DNA from: Oasisia sp. SBJ-2009
Lineage: Eukaryota > Annelida > Polychaeta > Sabellida > Siboglinidae
Direction of reading: 5' to 3'
Assembly (NCBI GenBank): GCA_964017155.1
Contig: OZ024861.1
Coordinates: 19,866,213-19,930,212, forward strand
DNA: 64,000 nt
The position numbers and the translations under genes were made by a program. This document shows, in pieces, positions 52,656-64,000 of this stretch. Numbering within the stretch: position 1 is the stretch's first letter; each line of letters starts with the position of its first letter. The notes under the pieces are model-generated. The model was not told the DNA's origin. It saw only the letters and a program-made list of their open reading frames with translations, and made no database searches.

Positions 52656-53430
52656 GTCTGTCAAAGCCCATTATGTCCGTATTTAAGAAATACGGTATTT
52701 AGATCCATCTTTCACCACATCTTAAGTGCTTCATGTCGTCGAAGGGTGTAGCAGATATACAGTGGAGACCTGTTTGACCCACTGTTAACATTAGTTATTA
52801 TAAGTTTGAGACGAGTTCAACGCCGTATATGATAAGTTCCCTATTATCGCTCAGTATACATGAGATCATATGGCGAGACCATTAATCGATGTGTCATCTG
52901 TATATAACCAAATGCCAATATTATTCTGAATTTCATGAATGTTTGAAAAGTGTCATCACCAGAACACATTACAGATGGAAAGGTGCATATGAAAAACATG
53001 TTTATAGGTTAAAGGCTGCATCACTCAGGCCAGGACTACCATCGATCTATATAGATTAGCAGGTACTGAGCATTCACATTATGTTTTAAACCAGGTGGAA
53101 TTGCCTACGAGATATATCCCACTGTTATATCCCAAAAGAGAAGTAGCAATGAGGTATTTGTTTACAATAAGCCAAGGTTGCCTCATTGATTGAAGACATT
53201 TCTATTATATACCAACACACAAGTACATTACTCTAGCTATTATTATTTCAAACTTTTTTGTTTCTTGTCTTGCCATATTTCAGATAATTGAAAATAAACG
53301 TGGCCATGGACAAAAATACACAATAACTTGAGATATTTCACCTTCGGATTTTCAAGTCTGCTCCTGCCTCTCCTGAACTTAATGTATTATTTACATATTG
53401 GGCAAGACCGTCGAGTTACTTTATTGTGGG

Positions 53431-54000
53431 GAGACTAGCAGGAAACGTGTCAGTAACGTAGCAGAGCTCAACAATGACACTGTTAAAAAAATAATAACGA
53501 TTATTGGACCTGACTGCATTCAAGTATCACAATACCCATACATATGTTATAAACGATAAACGGGTATACGCAATCTCCGGCCTATTTAGGAGGAACCCAG
53601 GGTAACTGGTGAGATAAACAAACTATAAGAAGCAACTAACAATATTTCCACACACGGAATACATTGATTGTACCATATGTGGGAGTGATAGGATTCGAGA
53701 ACAAACGAAAAAAGTGAGGGAAAAGTTCAGAATGTGTAAATACGAAAGATTTTTTTAATGACGCATTTGTTAGATACGCCTGAAAGTATATTTGCTGCTG
53801 ACAGTCAGAAACAAAATATTTTCCTGCTCAAACAAAATCGTGGAGGCTTTGTCTCATTTATAACCTCCAAATTAAGGATTTCATGTTCAGTTTAGCAGTT
53901 AGTTATGATACTGAGTTATACAACAAAGATGTAAACACAAATTTATTGGACAACTATAGTGAAATGACTGAGTTATGTCCTAATTATCGAGTCGTAGAAA
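53431..54000 (+). pseudogene. Unclassified coding relic, inverted pair member 1
   Basis: Nucleotide alignment to the reverse complement of 54440-55176 is clear throughout: AGCAGGAAACGTGTCAGTxA, CATTCAAGTATCACAATACx, TGTTATAAACGATAxAC, GTGGGAGTGATAGGxTTCG, ATTAAGGATTTC and TATTGGACAACTATA. This copy has many stops and a deletion, and no open frame of note. Confidence 0.7.
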
Positions 54001-54407
54001 AGAGACATTCTCAGAGAGACTTTTGAAGGAAGTTGATTTCAAGATAGGTGAAAAATGGAGTGATGATTATGATGTGAAATAATCGTGGGAAAACGTCAGA
54101 TCAGTTGCTGACTTTCTTTGCCTCGCTCTTTGACATTAAAAGATCTCGTATGTTTAAAATTGAAATGATGAGTATGATGCTTGATGGTGATGACGATGAA
54201 GTGACGCATGGTGACGACGTTGACCACAAAGAGAATACTACATACATAGAGTGGATCGTTATTAACACGCAAACTCAACTCAGTTGCCTCTACCACATAT
54301 TGCGCTATCAAATATTCAAGGGTGCAAAAAAGACGCATGTCAACGTCTGATAATCTCCACACACGACTTAACAACATTCATTTCTCTCATCTTTGTTGCA
54401 GTACGTC

Positions 54408-54684
54408 TTACGCTAATATCTGATGAAAAGCATATTCCATGGGCACATTGAATTCATAACTAGGACAGAACTGAATTGTATTATTATAGTTGTCCAATAC
54501 ACGCAACTTAGAATATCTGTTGTATAACGCAGAATCATAATTCTCTGCTAAACTGGACACGAAATCCTTAATTTCAGTAACTGTCAACCCATAGCCGTCT
54601 TTGATCAGTGGATCTAAATAAGACAAAGCTTCCACGAACAAATCATGTTTAGGCTTAGTTTGAGGAGGACCATTATTTTTTGTG

Positions 54685-54728
<44 letters not shown>

Positions 54729-55176
54729 CAATTACACTTTCAGACGTACTCAAGTATGCGCATCTAGCAAATACGTTATCTCATTGCATCCAGAAAGTTT
54801 ACACCACTTTCGTGATTAACAAGTAAGAACTTATCCCTCACTCTTTTCCTTTTTAACCGAACCCTATCACTCCCACGTACATTGATTGTAGTATGGTACA
54901 GTCAAATATAGCCCGGAAAAACACGGATTCTGGTCTATGAGAGCTTGTGCTGCGTGTGTAAGGATTATGGATTGCTTCTTCTAGTTTATTTATCTCAACA
55001 GTTACCTCCGGTTCCTCCAAAATTAATATGAGATTCCGTATATCAGTGTATCGTTTATAACATGCAAACGTATTGTGATACTTGAATGCACAGTCATGTC
55101 CGTGAATCCCTAATACTGTGTTAACAATGTCATCTTTGAGCTCAGCTACGTGACTGACACGTTTCCTGCTTGTCTC
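54408..55176 (-). pseudogene. Unclassified coding relic, inverted pair member 2
   Basis: Read on the minus strand from 55176: KRVSHVAELKDDIV, FKYHNTFACYKRYTDIRNL, EEPEVTVEINKLEEAI, then after a frameshift near 54880 VRGSDRVRLKRKRVRDKF, and from about 54690 KHDLFVEALSYLDPLIKDG and TVTEIKDFVSSLAENYDSAL, ending HQILA. A (TA)n run (54688-54725) interrupts it. The KYHNTxxxCYKRY pattern and a following helical segment resemble the N-terminal region of uncharacterised repeat proteins of marine invertebrates as I remember them. The 55176 end abuts the GT minisatellite. Confidence 0.55.
54688..54725 (+). repeat. (TA)n microsatellite inside a coding relic
   Basis: Pure TA run of about 38 bp, absent from the matching position of the inverted partner (near 53800), so it arose after the two copies separated. 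Confidence 0.85.
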
Positions 55177-55178
55177 TG

Positions 55179-55884
55179 GGCGCATGTGTGTGTGGATGCG
55201 TGTGTGGTGCGTGTGTGTGTATGGGTGCATGTGTGGGCGCGTGTGTGGGTGCGTGGGTGTTTGTGCGTGTATCGGTGTGGGTGCGTTTGTGTGTCTGGGT
55301 GCGTGTGTGGTGCAATAGTGCGTGTGTTTGCGCGTGTGTGTGCGTAGGTTGTTGCGTGTGTGGGAGCGTGTGTAGGTGCGTGGGTCCGTGTGTGTGCTTT
55401 TGTTGGCGCGTGTGTGTATGTTTGGGTGCGTGTGTGGGTGCGTGTGCGAAGGTGCGTGTGTGTATATGTGCGTATGTTGGCGCACATGTGTGCGTGTGTA
55501 GGTGCGTGTGTGTGTGTGTGTGCATGTGCTGGCGCGTTTGTGAGTGTGGGTGCGTGTGTGGGTGCCTATGTCGGTGCTGGTGTGGGTGCGTGAGTGGATT
55601 CGCGTGAGAGTGTGTGCGTGTGTTGGCGCGTGTGTGTGCATGTGTGGGTGAGTGTGAGTGGTTGCGTGTGTGTGGGTGCATGTGTGTCTGTGTGTCTGTC
55701 CGAGTGTGGGTACATCTGTGGATTCGTGTGTGGGTGCGTGTGTGGGCGCATGTGTGTGTGTGGGTGCGTGTGAGTGGGTGCATGTGTGGGTGTGGGTGTG
55801 TGGGTGCCAGAATGTGTGTGTGTGCGTGTGTTGGCGAGTGTTTGTGCGATTGTGGGTACGTGGGTGTGGGTGCGTCTGTGGTTC

Positions 55885-55934
<50 letters not shown>

Positions 55935-58246
55935 TATGGTTGCGTGTGTGGTTGCGTGTCAGTGTCGGTGTGCGTGTGGGGGGGGGGGGGGTGAGTATGT
56001 GTGCTTGCGCGTGTGTTGGTGCGTGTGTGTGGGTGCGTTTCTGTGTGTGCATGTTTGTGTGTGCTTGAGTCCGTGTGTGTGTCTGTGCCTGTGTGGATTT
56101 GTGTGTATGTGTGTGTGGGCGCGTGTGTATGTTAGTGCGTGTGTGGTACATATGAGTATGTGTGCCACTTTGCGCGTTTGTGTGCCTGTGTGGGTGCATG
56201 TGTGTGGGTGCGTGTGTGTATGTGCGTGTGTCGGTGCGTGTGTCAGTGCCTGTGTAGATTCATGTGTGGGTGCGCGTGTGTGTGGGTGCGTGTGGGTGCG
56301 TGTGTTGCTGCGTGTGTGTGCGTGTGTGCTTGTGCTGGTGCGCGTGTGTGTATGTGGGTGCGTGTGTGGGTGCGCATGTGGGTGTGTATGTGTGTGCGTG
56401 TGTTGGCGCGTGTGTGTGCGTATGTGGGTGCGCATGGGTGCCTTTGTGGGTGTGTCTGCATGTGTGTGTGAGCGTGTGTTGGCGCGTGCGTGTGTCGTGT
56501 ATGTGTGGGTGCGTGTGTGGATTCGTGTGTGGGTGTGGGTGCGTGTGTGTATGTGTGCGTGTTGACGCATCTGTGTGTGTGCGTGTGTCGGTGCATGTGT
56601 GGGTGCGTGTGTGTGAGTGGTGCGTGTGTCTGTGAATGTGGGCGTGTACGAGGATGGGTGCGTGTGTGTGTGTGTGCGTGTTTGTGGGTGCGTGTGTGTG
56701 CTTGTTCTGGTGCGCGTGTGTGTATGTGGGTGCGTGTGTGTGTGCGCATGTGGTTGGGTGTGGGCGCGTGTGTGCGCCTGTTGGCGCGTGTGTGTGCGTG
56801 TGGGGGTGTGGGTGTGTGTGGTGCGTGTGTGTATGTGTGCGTGTGTAGGCGCGTGTGTGGGTGCGTGTGTGGGTGCGTGTGTGGGTGCGTGTGTGGGTGC
56901 GTGTGTGGATACATCTGTGGGTGCGTGTGTGGGTGCGTGTGTGAGTGCGTGTGTGTGGTTGCATGTGTGGGTGCGTGCTTGGATTCGTGTGTGTGTGCGC
57001 GTGTGTGCGTGCGTTGGCGTGTGCGTGTGGGGGTGCATGTGTGTGTGTGTGTGTCGGTGCGTGTGTGGGGTGGGTGTGGGTGGATTCGTATGTGGGCGCG
57101 TGAGTGTGCGTGTATTGGCGCGTGTGGGCGCTTTTGCGCGTGCTTGAGTGTGGGAGGATGTGTGTGTGCGTGTGTCGGTGCATGTGTGCGTCCGTTTATG
57201 GATTCGTGCGTGTGTGGATGCGTGTGTGGATTCTTGTGTGAGTGTGTGTCTGCCTGCCTGTATATGTGTGCGTGTGTTGGCGCGTGTGTGTGCGTGTGTG
57301 GTGTGTGGTGTGTAAGTGTGCTTGTGTGTGTGTGTGCGTGTGTGGATGCGTCTGTGAGGATGCGTGTGCGTGTGTCGGTGCGTGTGTCGATGCGTGTGTG
57401 GGTGCGTGCGTGCGTGTGTGTGTGCGTTTGTGGTGCGTGTATGTGTGCGCGCGTGTGTCGGTGCGTGTGTGCAGGTGCGTGGGTGTGGGTTCGTGTGTGG
57501 GTGCTTGTGTGTGGGTGTGTCTGTGGTGCATGTGTGCCTGTGTGTGTGTATGCGCGTATGTGTGTGTGTTGTTGCGTGTGTGTGCATGTGTTGGCGCATA
57601 TGTGTGCGTGTGTGGATGGGTGCGTGTGTATGGGTGCGTGTGTGTATGTGTGAGGGCGCCTGTGTGTGGGTGCTTCTGTGTATGTGTGGGTGCGTCTGTG
57701 GTGCATGCGTATGTGTGTGTGTTTGTGAGTGTGTGGGTGCGTGTGTCTGGGTGTGTGTGTGGGTGCATATGTGTGTGTTTGTGTGTCGGTGCGTGTGTGG
57801 GTTCGTGTATGGTTTCATGTGTGGGTGCGTGTATGTTGGTGCGTGTGTGTCTCTATTTTTATATGTGGTCGCGTCTGTTTGGGTGCTTGCATGTGTGTGT
57901 GGGTGCGTGTGTGATGCATGTGTATCATGTGTATTTGTGTGTGTGTGCTTGCTCGTGTGTGGGTGAGTGTGCATGTGTGGGTGCGTGTGTGGGTGAGTGT
58001 ATGTGGGTCCTTGTCTGGTGCATGTGTGTTGATGTTGGTGCGTATGTGGGTACGTGTGTGTGGGTGTGTGTTTGTGCCAGTGTTGGCGCGCGTGTGTGTG
58101 TGGGTGCGTGTGTGGGTGCGTGTGTGTGTGCATGTGTGTGAGTGCGTGTGTTTCTGCGTGTCCGTGTGTGGGTGCATGTGGGGGTGAGTGTGTGGGTCCA
58201 TGAGTGTGTGTGTGTGCGTGTGTCGGTGCATGTGTCGGTGCGTGTT

Positions 58247-58288
<42 letters not shown>

Positions 58289-58872
58289 TGTGCGTGTGTG
58301 GGCGCGTATGTGGGTGCATGCGTGCATGGGTGCGTGTGTGGGTGCGTGTTTGTGGGTGCGCGTGTGTGCTTGTGCTGGTGCCCGTGTGCGTATGTGGGTG
58401 CGAGTGTGGTTGCACGTGTCGGTGTGCGTCTGTGTAGGTGCGTGTGTCGGTGCGTTTGTGGGTGCATGTGTGGATTCGTGTGTGGGTGCGCGTGTGTGTG
58501 TGGATGCGTGTGTGTGTACGTGTGTGTGTGGGCACATGTCTTTGAGGGAGCGAGCGTGGGAGCATGTGTGAGTGTGGTGCGTGTGTGAGTATGTGTGTGT
58601 GCGTGGGTACGTGTGGGTGCGGGTGTGGGTGCGGGTGTGGGTGTGTGCTTCTGTGTAGGTGCGTCTGTGTGGGTGAGTGTGCAAGTGTGTAGATTCAAGT
58701 GTGGGTGCGCGCGTGGGTGCGTGGGTGCGTGTGTTTCTGCGTGTGGGTGCGTGTGGGTGCATGTGTGGGTGGATGCGTGTGTGTGAATGTGTGCGTGTGT
58801 GGGCGCGTATGTGGATGCGTGCGTGCGTGTGTGTGCGAGTGTGTGCTGGTGCGCGTGTGTGTATTTTGCGTG
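55179..58872 (+). repeat. GT-rich minisatellite block 1 (12-bp core)
   Basis: About 3.7 kb of almost pure G+T on the plus strand. The core is GTGTGTGGGTGC, seen in several near-perfect tandem copies around 56857-56955; elsewhere variants (GTGTGTGTGC, GTGTTGGCGC, GGATTCGTGTG) are mixed. It includes a pure (TG)n run near 55888-55931 and a G run near 55978-55990. Because the core is a multiple of three and stop-free, it yields long artefactual ORFs (ACVGACVG on plus, HTHPHTHAPT on minus, up to 868 codons). Confidence 0.95.
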
Positions 58873-59993
58873 CCTGAGCCCTTCCCACTCGTAAGTGGCC
58901 CTTAATACTCCCTAATAAACTACAGCTGGGCCTGGCTCTGTTTACGGTAGATCAATAAGACACAAAATACCTTGTAATGATAATATGGCAATCTAGATAT
59001 TTTATTTACAACTGGATTGCCTGGCGCTCACTTGAAGTGTACGCTCTGCTGATTGTACCTTGAAAGACATACAGTATTATGGTAAATGATAAGCATCCAA
59101 GTACAACAAAAAGCCTATCGTACAATCAGCTACTTGCATGTATACTGATACAATGTAATGCATAATAGTGTATCGACAGAAAACACATGCGTTAAGCGAA
59201 AGTATACATTGACAGAAACCGTAAAGGGGGAAAAACAACCCCCCCCCCCAGCCGGCGCCTGGACAGCGTCGGACACCCCAGTGTCCTCGGCCGATAGGAC
59301 CCAACCGTTAACAGCCCGACATTCAAAAGCTGCGATCGTGCCCAGGACAAGACAAAAATAGTTGTGTAAACAAAACGTAAACTTTCAAAGGGACGTGAGG
59401 ATATGTTAGCGTCACCTAGATTACATCTCACCAGCACTGAGGCAACAAGCAATCAACACCTCTTTTACCGATGCAACCGTAGCTAAAGTGACTCGCACGA
59501 AGAAGAAACGATGGCAGCAAACACCCACCGGTGTGTCAACTCACGCGAAAATCATTATACAACGAGCAAAGCATACTACTACAGTTGGATTGTGTCGCAA
59601 AAAAGAAATAAACATACGTGACGTGGAGGGAGTTCCGCAGAGCAAACGTCCAATTAACAGCACATATCTCAGATCAACCAGGAAATGTATGTGATGATCG
59701 CAGAGTGGATTCCCGCAGAGTTACAACACCGCGCTGTATAGTCAATGAAGACAGCGGGATGAAAATTTCGTTAAAACCAACAGAGGTACCGACATACCCT
59801 GTTGCCAAGTCAACGAATACAGCGGAAATGCCGGTTCGAGGTCACCGGCCAGGTGGCTGTCACACTGCCCTCACCTCCCCGGGGCTGGGCGACGGGAAAC
59901 GTTGACCTTAGGTGGCCTCCATTCGTTTCGTGTGCCTAGCTTCATTCAGCGCTTGCCTCAAAATTATATTGCATCCCCCTGGACACAATACAG
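58873..59993. other. 1.1-kb unique segment between minisatellite blocks
   Basis: Ordinary composition, no GT repeat. Short ORFs (59488-59694, 59618-59905) show no family motif. A poly-C run lies near 59240. No inverted repeats or target duplication were found at its edges, so whether it is an insertion or a true boundary is not settled. Confidence 0.6.
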
Positions 59994-62234
59994 TTGTGGG
60001 TGCGTGGGTGGGTGCGCATGTGGGTATGTGTGGGTGTGCCTATGTGGGTGCGCGTGGGTGCGTTTGTGTGTGTGTGTCTGCGTGTGTGGTGTGTGTGTGG
60101 GTGCATGTGTGGATTCGTGTGTGCGTGCGTGTGTGTGTGGGTGCGTCTGTGTATGTGTGCGTGTGTCGGTGCATGTGTGGGTGCGTGTGTGTGAGTGGTG
60201 CGGGTGTGTGTGGGCGTGTACGAGGATGCGTGCGTGCGTGTGTCGGTGCGTGTTTGTGGGTGCGCGTGTGTGCTTGTTCTGGTGCGCCTGTGTGTATGTG
60301 GGTGCGTGTGTGTGTGCGCATGTGTGTGTGTGGGTGCATATGTGGGTGCGTGTGTGGATTCGTGTGTGGTTGTGTTTTGGTGCGTGTTTGTGTATGTGTG
60401 CGTGTGGACGCATCTGTGTGTGGGTGCGTATGTGCGTGTGTGTGTGGTGCTTGGGTGGTGCTTGTGTGTATGTGTGCGTGTGTAGGCGCGTGTGTGTGTC
60501 CGTGTATGTGTGTGTGTGGGTGCGTGTGTGGTTGCGTGTGTGTGGTTGCATGTGTGGGTGCGTGCGTGGATTCGTGGGTGAGCGTACGTTGGCGTTTGTG
60601 TGTGTGTGTGTCGGTGCGTGTGTGGGGGTGCATGTGTGTGTGTGTGTGTCGGTGCGTGTGTGGGGGTGCGTGTGGGTGGATTCGTGTGTGGGCGCGTGTG
60701 TGTGCGTGTGTGAGCGCTTGTGCGGGTGCTGGAGTGTGGGTGGATGTGTGTGTGTGCGTGTGTCGGTGCATGTGTGCGTGCGTGTGTGGATTCGTGTGCG
60801 TGTGTGTGCGTGTGTGGGTGTGTGGGTGACTGTGGAATCTTGTGTGAGTGTGTGTCTGCGTGTGTGTGTGTGCGTGTGCGTGTGTTGGCGCGTGTGTGTT
60901 CGTGTGTGTCTGTGAGAGTGTATGCGTGCATCTGTGAGGGTGCGTGTGTGTGCATGTGTCGGTGCGTGTGTGGATTCGTGTGTGCGCGTGTGCGTTGGCG
61001 CGTGTGTATGCGCGTGTGGGTGCATGTGTGTGGTGAGTCGGTGCTTGTGTAGTTGCGTGTGTGTGGGTGCGTGTGTGTATGTATGCGTGTTTGGGCGCAT
61101 GTGTGTATGTGGGTGTGTGTGAGTGGGTGCATGGGTGTGTGTGTTTGTGTGTGTGTGCGTGCATGTATGTGTGGGTGCGTGTATGTGGATGTATTTGTGT
61201 GCGTGTGTTTGCTTGTGTGTGTGTGGATACCTGTGTGTGGGTGCGTGTGTGGTGCGTGTGTGTATGTGTGCGTGTGTGGACGCGTGTGTGCGTCTGTGGG
61301 TGCCTGTATGTGTGCGTGTGTATGGGTGCGTGTGTGTGCTGGCGCGGGCGTGTGGGGCGTGTGGATGCGTGAATGGGTGAGCGGGTGAGTGCGTATGTGT
61401 GTGTGCGCGCGGGTGTGACAGAGAGAGAAAATGTGCGAGGGAGACAGAGAAAGTGTGTGGGTGTGTCGGTACGTGTGTCAGTGCGTGAGTGGATTCGTGT
61501 GTGGGTGCCTGTGTGGGGGCATATCTATGTGTGCGTGTGTCGGTGTGTGTGTGTGGGTGCATGTGTGGATTCGTGTGTGTGCGTGTGTTGGCGTGTGTGT
61601 GTGTGCGTGTGGGTGCATGTGTGTTTGCCTGTATGTGGTTGCGTGTGTGTAGGTGCATATGTGTGAGTGCATGTGTGGGCACATGTGTGTGTAGGTGCGT
61701 GCGTGGGCGTGTATTTGTATGCGTGTGTTTGCTTGTGTTTGCGTGTGTGTGGATGCCTGTGTGAGGGTGCGTGTGTTGTGCGTGTATGTATGTGTGCGTT
61801 TGTGGGCGCGTGTGTGGGTGTGGGTGCGTGTTTGGGTGCGTGTGTGTGGGAGCTTGTGTCCTCCGTGTGTGTGTGTGTATGTGTGCGTATGTTGGCGTGC
61901 GTGTGTGGGTGCCTGTGTGTGTGCGTGTGTATGGGTGCGTGTGTTTGTGTGCTGGCGCGGGCGTATTGATGCGTGAATGGGTGCGCGGATGAGTGCGTCT
62001 GTGTAGGTGTGTGTGCGCGAAAGAGAGAGAAAGTGTGTTGGTGTGTCGGTGCGTGTGTGGGTGCGTGAGTTGATTCGGATGTGGGTGCCTCTGTGTGGGG
62101 GCATGTCTGTGTGTGCGTGTGTCGGTGTGTGTGTGGGTGCATGTGTGGATTCGTGTGTGCGTGTGTGTGTGCGTATTTTGGCGCGTGTGTGTGGGAGTGT
62201 GGGCGCATGTGTGTATGTGGGTGCGTGTGAGTGG

Positions 62235-62275
<41 letters not shown>

Positions 62276-63258
62276 TGTGTGTTTTTTCTTCAGGTTTGTG
62301 TGTGCGTGTATCGGTGCGTGTGTGGATTCGTGTGTGGGTGCGTGTATGTGGTTGCGTGTGTGTCTGTGTGTGTATGTGTATGTGCGCGCGTGTGTGCATG
62401 TGTGTGGGTGAGTCTGTGCGTGTGTAGTTGAGTGTGTGTGTGGGTGCGTGTGTGTATGTATGCGTGTTTGGGCGCATGTGTGTATGTGGGTATGTGGGTG
62501 CGTGTGTTTGTTTGTGTGTGTGCGTGCACGTATGTGTGGGTGCGTGTATGTTGTGGTATTTGTGTGCGTGTGTTTGCTTGTGTTTGTGAGGATGTCTGGG
62601 TGTGGGTGTGGGTGTGGTGTGTGTGTATATGTGCGTGTGTGGGCGCGTGTGTGTGGGTGTGTGGGTGTGGATGCGTGTTTGGGTGCGTGTGTGTGGGTGC
62701 GTGTGTCCTTCATGTGTGACAGAGAGAGTGAAAGAATGAGCGAGAGAGACAGAGAAAGTGTGTGGGTGTAACGGTGCGTGTGTGGGGGCATGTCTGTGTG
62801 TGCGTGTGTCGGTGTGTGTTGGGGTGCTTGTGCGGATTCGTGTCTGTGTGTGTGCGCGTGTGTGTGTGCGTGCGTGTGTTGGCGCGTGAATGTGCGCGTG
62901 TGGATGCATGTGTGGGTGCGTGTATGTGGTTGCGTGTGTATAGGTGCATATGTGTGAGTGCGTGTGTTGGTGCGTGGGTGGGTGCCTGTGTGGATTTGTG
63001 TGTGGGTGCCTGTGTGTGCGTGCGTGTGTGGGAACACGTATGAGTGTGTGCGTGCGTGTGTGTGCGTGCGTGTGAGGGTGGGTGCGTGTGTTGGTGCGTG
63101 TGTGCGTCCATGTATGTGTGGGTGCGTGAGTGTGCGTGTATTTGTGTGCGTGTGTTTGCTTTTGTTTGTGTGTTTGTGGATGCCTGTGTGTGGGTGCGTG
63201 TGTGTATATGTATGGGTGTTTGGGCGCATGTGTGTATGTGGGTGCGTGTGAGTGGGTG

Positions 63259-63292
<34 letters not shown>

Positions 63293-64000
63293 TGTGTATG
63301 CGTGCAAGTATATGTGGGTGCGTGTATGTGGGTGTATTTGTGTGCGTGTGTTTGTGAGTGTTTGTGAGTGTGTGGGTGTGTCGGTACGTGTGTCGGTGCG
63401 TGAGTGGATTCGTGTGTGGGTGCCTCTGTTTGGGGACATGTCTGTGTGTGCGTGTGTCGGTGTGTGTGTGGGTGCATGTGTGGTTTCGTGTGTGTGTGCG
63501 TGTGTTGGCGCGTGTGTGTGCACGTGTGGGTGCATGTGTGGGTGCGTGTATGTGGTTGCGTGTGTACAGGTGCATATGTGTGAGTGCGTGTGGATTTGTG
63601 TGTGGGTGCGTGTTTGTGCGTGCGTTTGTGGGCACATGTATGTGTAGGTGCGTGCGTGTATTTGTATGCGTGTGTTTGCGTGTGTTTGTGTGTTTGTGCA
63701 TGCCTGTGTGAGGGTGCGTGTGTTGTGCGTGTGTTTGTGCACGTATGTGTGGGTGCGTGTATGTGGGTGTATTTGTGTGCGTGTGTTTGCTTGTGTTTGT
63801 GTTTGTGTGGATGCCTCTGTGTGGGTGTGTGTGTGGTGCGTGTGTGTATATGTGCGTGTGTGGGCGCGTGTGTGTGGGTGTGTGGGTGTGGATGCGTGTT
63901 TGGGTGCGTGTGTGTGGGTGCGTGTGTCCTTCATGTGTGTGTACGTGTGCGTATGTTGGCCCGCGTGTGTGGGTGCCTGTATGTGTGCGTGTGTATGGGT
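59994..64000 (+). repeat. GT-rich minisatellite block 2 with higher-order repeats, continuing past the window
   Basis: Same strand polarity and vocabulary as block 1. From about 61410, 600-700-bp units recur. Each begins with an AGAGAGAGAAAGTG-type purine patch (61420, 62020, 62720; absent in the fourth) followed by GTGTGTCGGT, GTGAGTxGATTCGTGTGTGG, GGGGCATGTCTGTGTGTGCG. A stretch of about 75 bp ending GTGTCCTTCATGTGTG is identical at 62645-62718 and 63865-63939. Long ORFs here (up to 1,245 codons) are artefacts. Confidence 0.95.

Noticed and set aside
55959..58565. 868-codon minus-strand ORF, with many other His/Thr/Pro-rich or Cys/Val/Gly-rich ORFs in 55-59 kb
   Set aside because: Stop-free translation of a GT minisatellite; several frames on both strands are open at once, and no start context, domain or codon structure is seen.
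59488..59905. Two overlapping ORFs in the island between minisatellite blocks
   Set aside because: Different frames, no motif, no splice or promoter support.
59964..63701. 1,245-codon minus-strand ORF and overlapping ORFs in 60-64 kb
   Set aside because: Same artefact: the 12-bp core is a multiple of three and contains no stop on either strand.

Overview
The window is eukaryotic. It is AT-rich, intron-dominated and full of decayed transposable elements, and it carries one recognisable host protein-coding gene. The spliced product is an importin-alpha of the KPNA2 (alpha-1) class. Gene structure, repeat types (CR1, hAT, Tc1/mariner-like MITE, long-TIR DNA elements) and repeat-derived protein families suggest a marine invertebrate, most likely a mollusc or other lophotrochozoan. 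The species is inference.

Host gene (+ strand, about 3.55-48.76 kb). Eleven coding exons join in frame into a 528-residue protein: an N-terminal importin-beta-binding (IBB) domain, a ten-ARM-type superhelix with WxxxN motifs, and a C-terminal CAS-binding region. Human KPNA2 is 529 residues. Ten introns run from 92 bp to 14.7 kb. Intron 4 has a GC donor (GC-AG). Intron 8 ends in 65 perfect copies of TTGTG, 30 bp from the acceptor. A 17-bp perfect hairpin sits just upstream of coding exon 7.

Introns as transposon graveyard. Intron 4 holds a DNA element with a broken Mutator-like transposase-related gene (8.5-13.3 kb) and a 1.26-kb TIR element. Intron 7 holds an antisense, internally deleted CR1 retrotransposon. 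Intron 8 holds an unclassified repeat-protein relic, a 41-bp palindrome, a 1.48-kb hAT element with target duplication, a 5.9-kb TTAA-flanked (Kolobok-like) span, and an internally deleted relative of the intron 4 element. Intron 9 holds a 279-bp TA-flanked MITE and a second long-TIR element.

Downstream of the gene (about 48.8-55.2 kb) no host gene is recognisable. Relics of the same unclassified protein family recur at 51-52 kb and as an inverted pair at 53.4-55.2 kb. From 55.18 kb to the window end, two large GT-rich minisatellite blocks (one strand G+T, 12-bp core) flank 1.1 kb of unique DNA. The second block has a 600-700-bp higher-order repeat. Very long ORFs there are artefacts of stop-free low-complexity sequence.

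No rRNA, tRNA, CRISPR or prokaryotic feature was seen. Family identifications were made by eye from remembered family patterns, not by database search.
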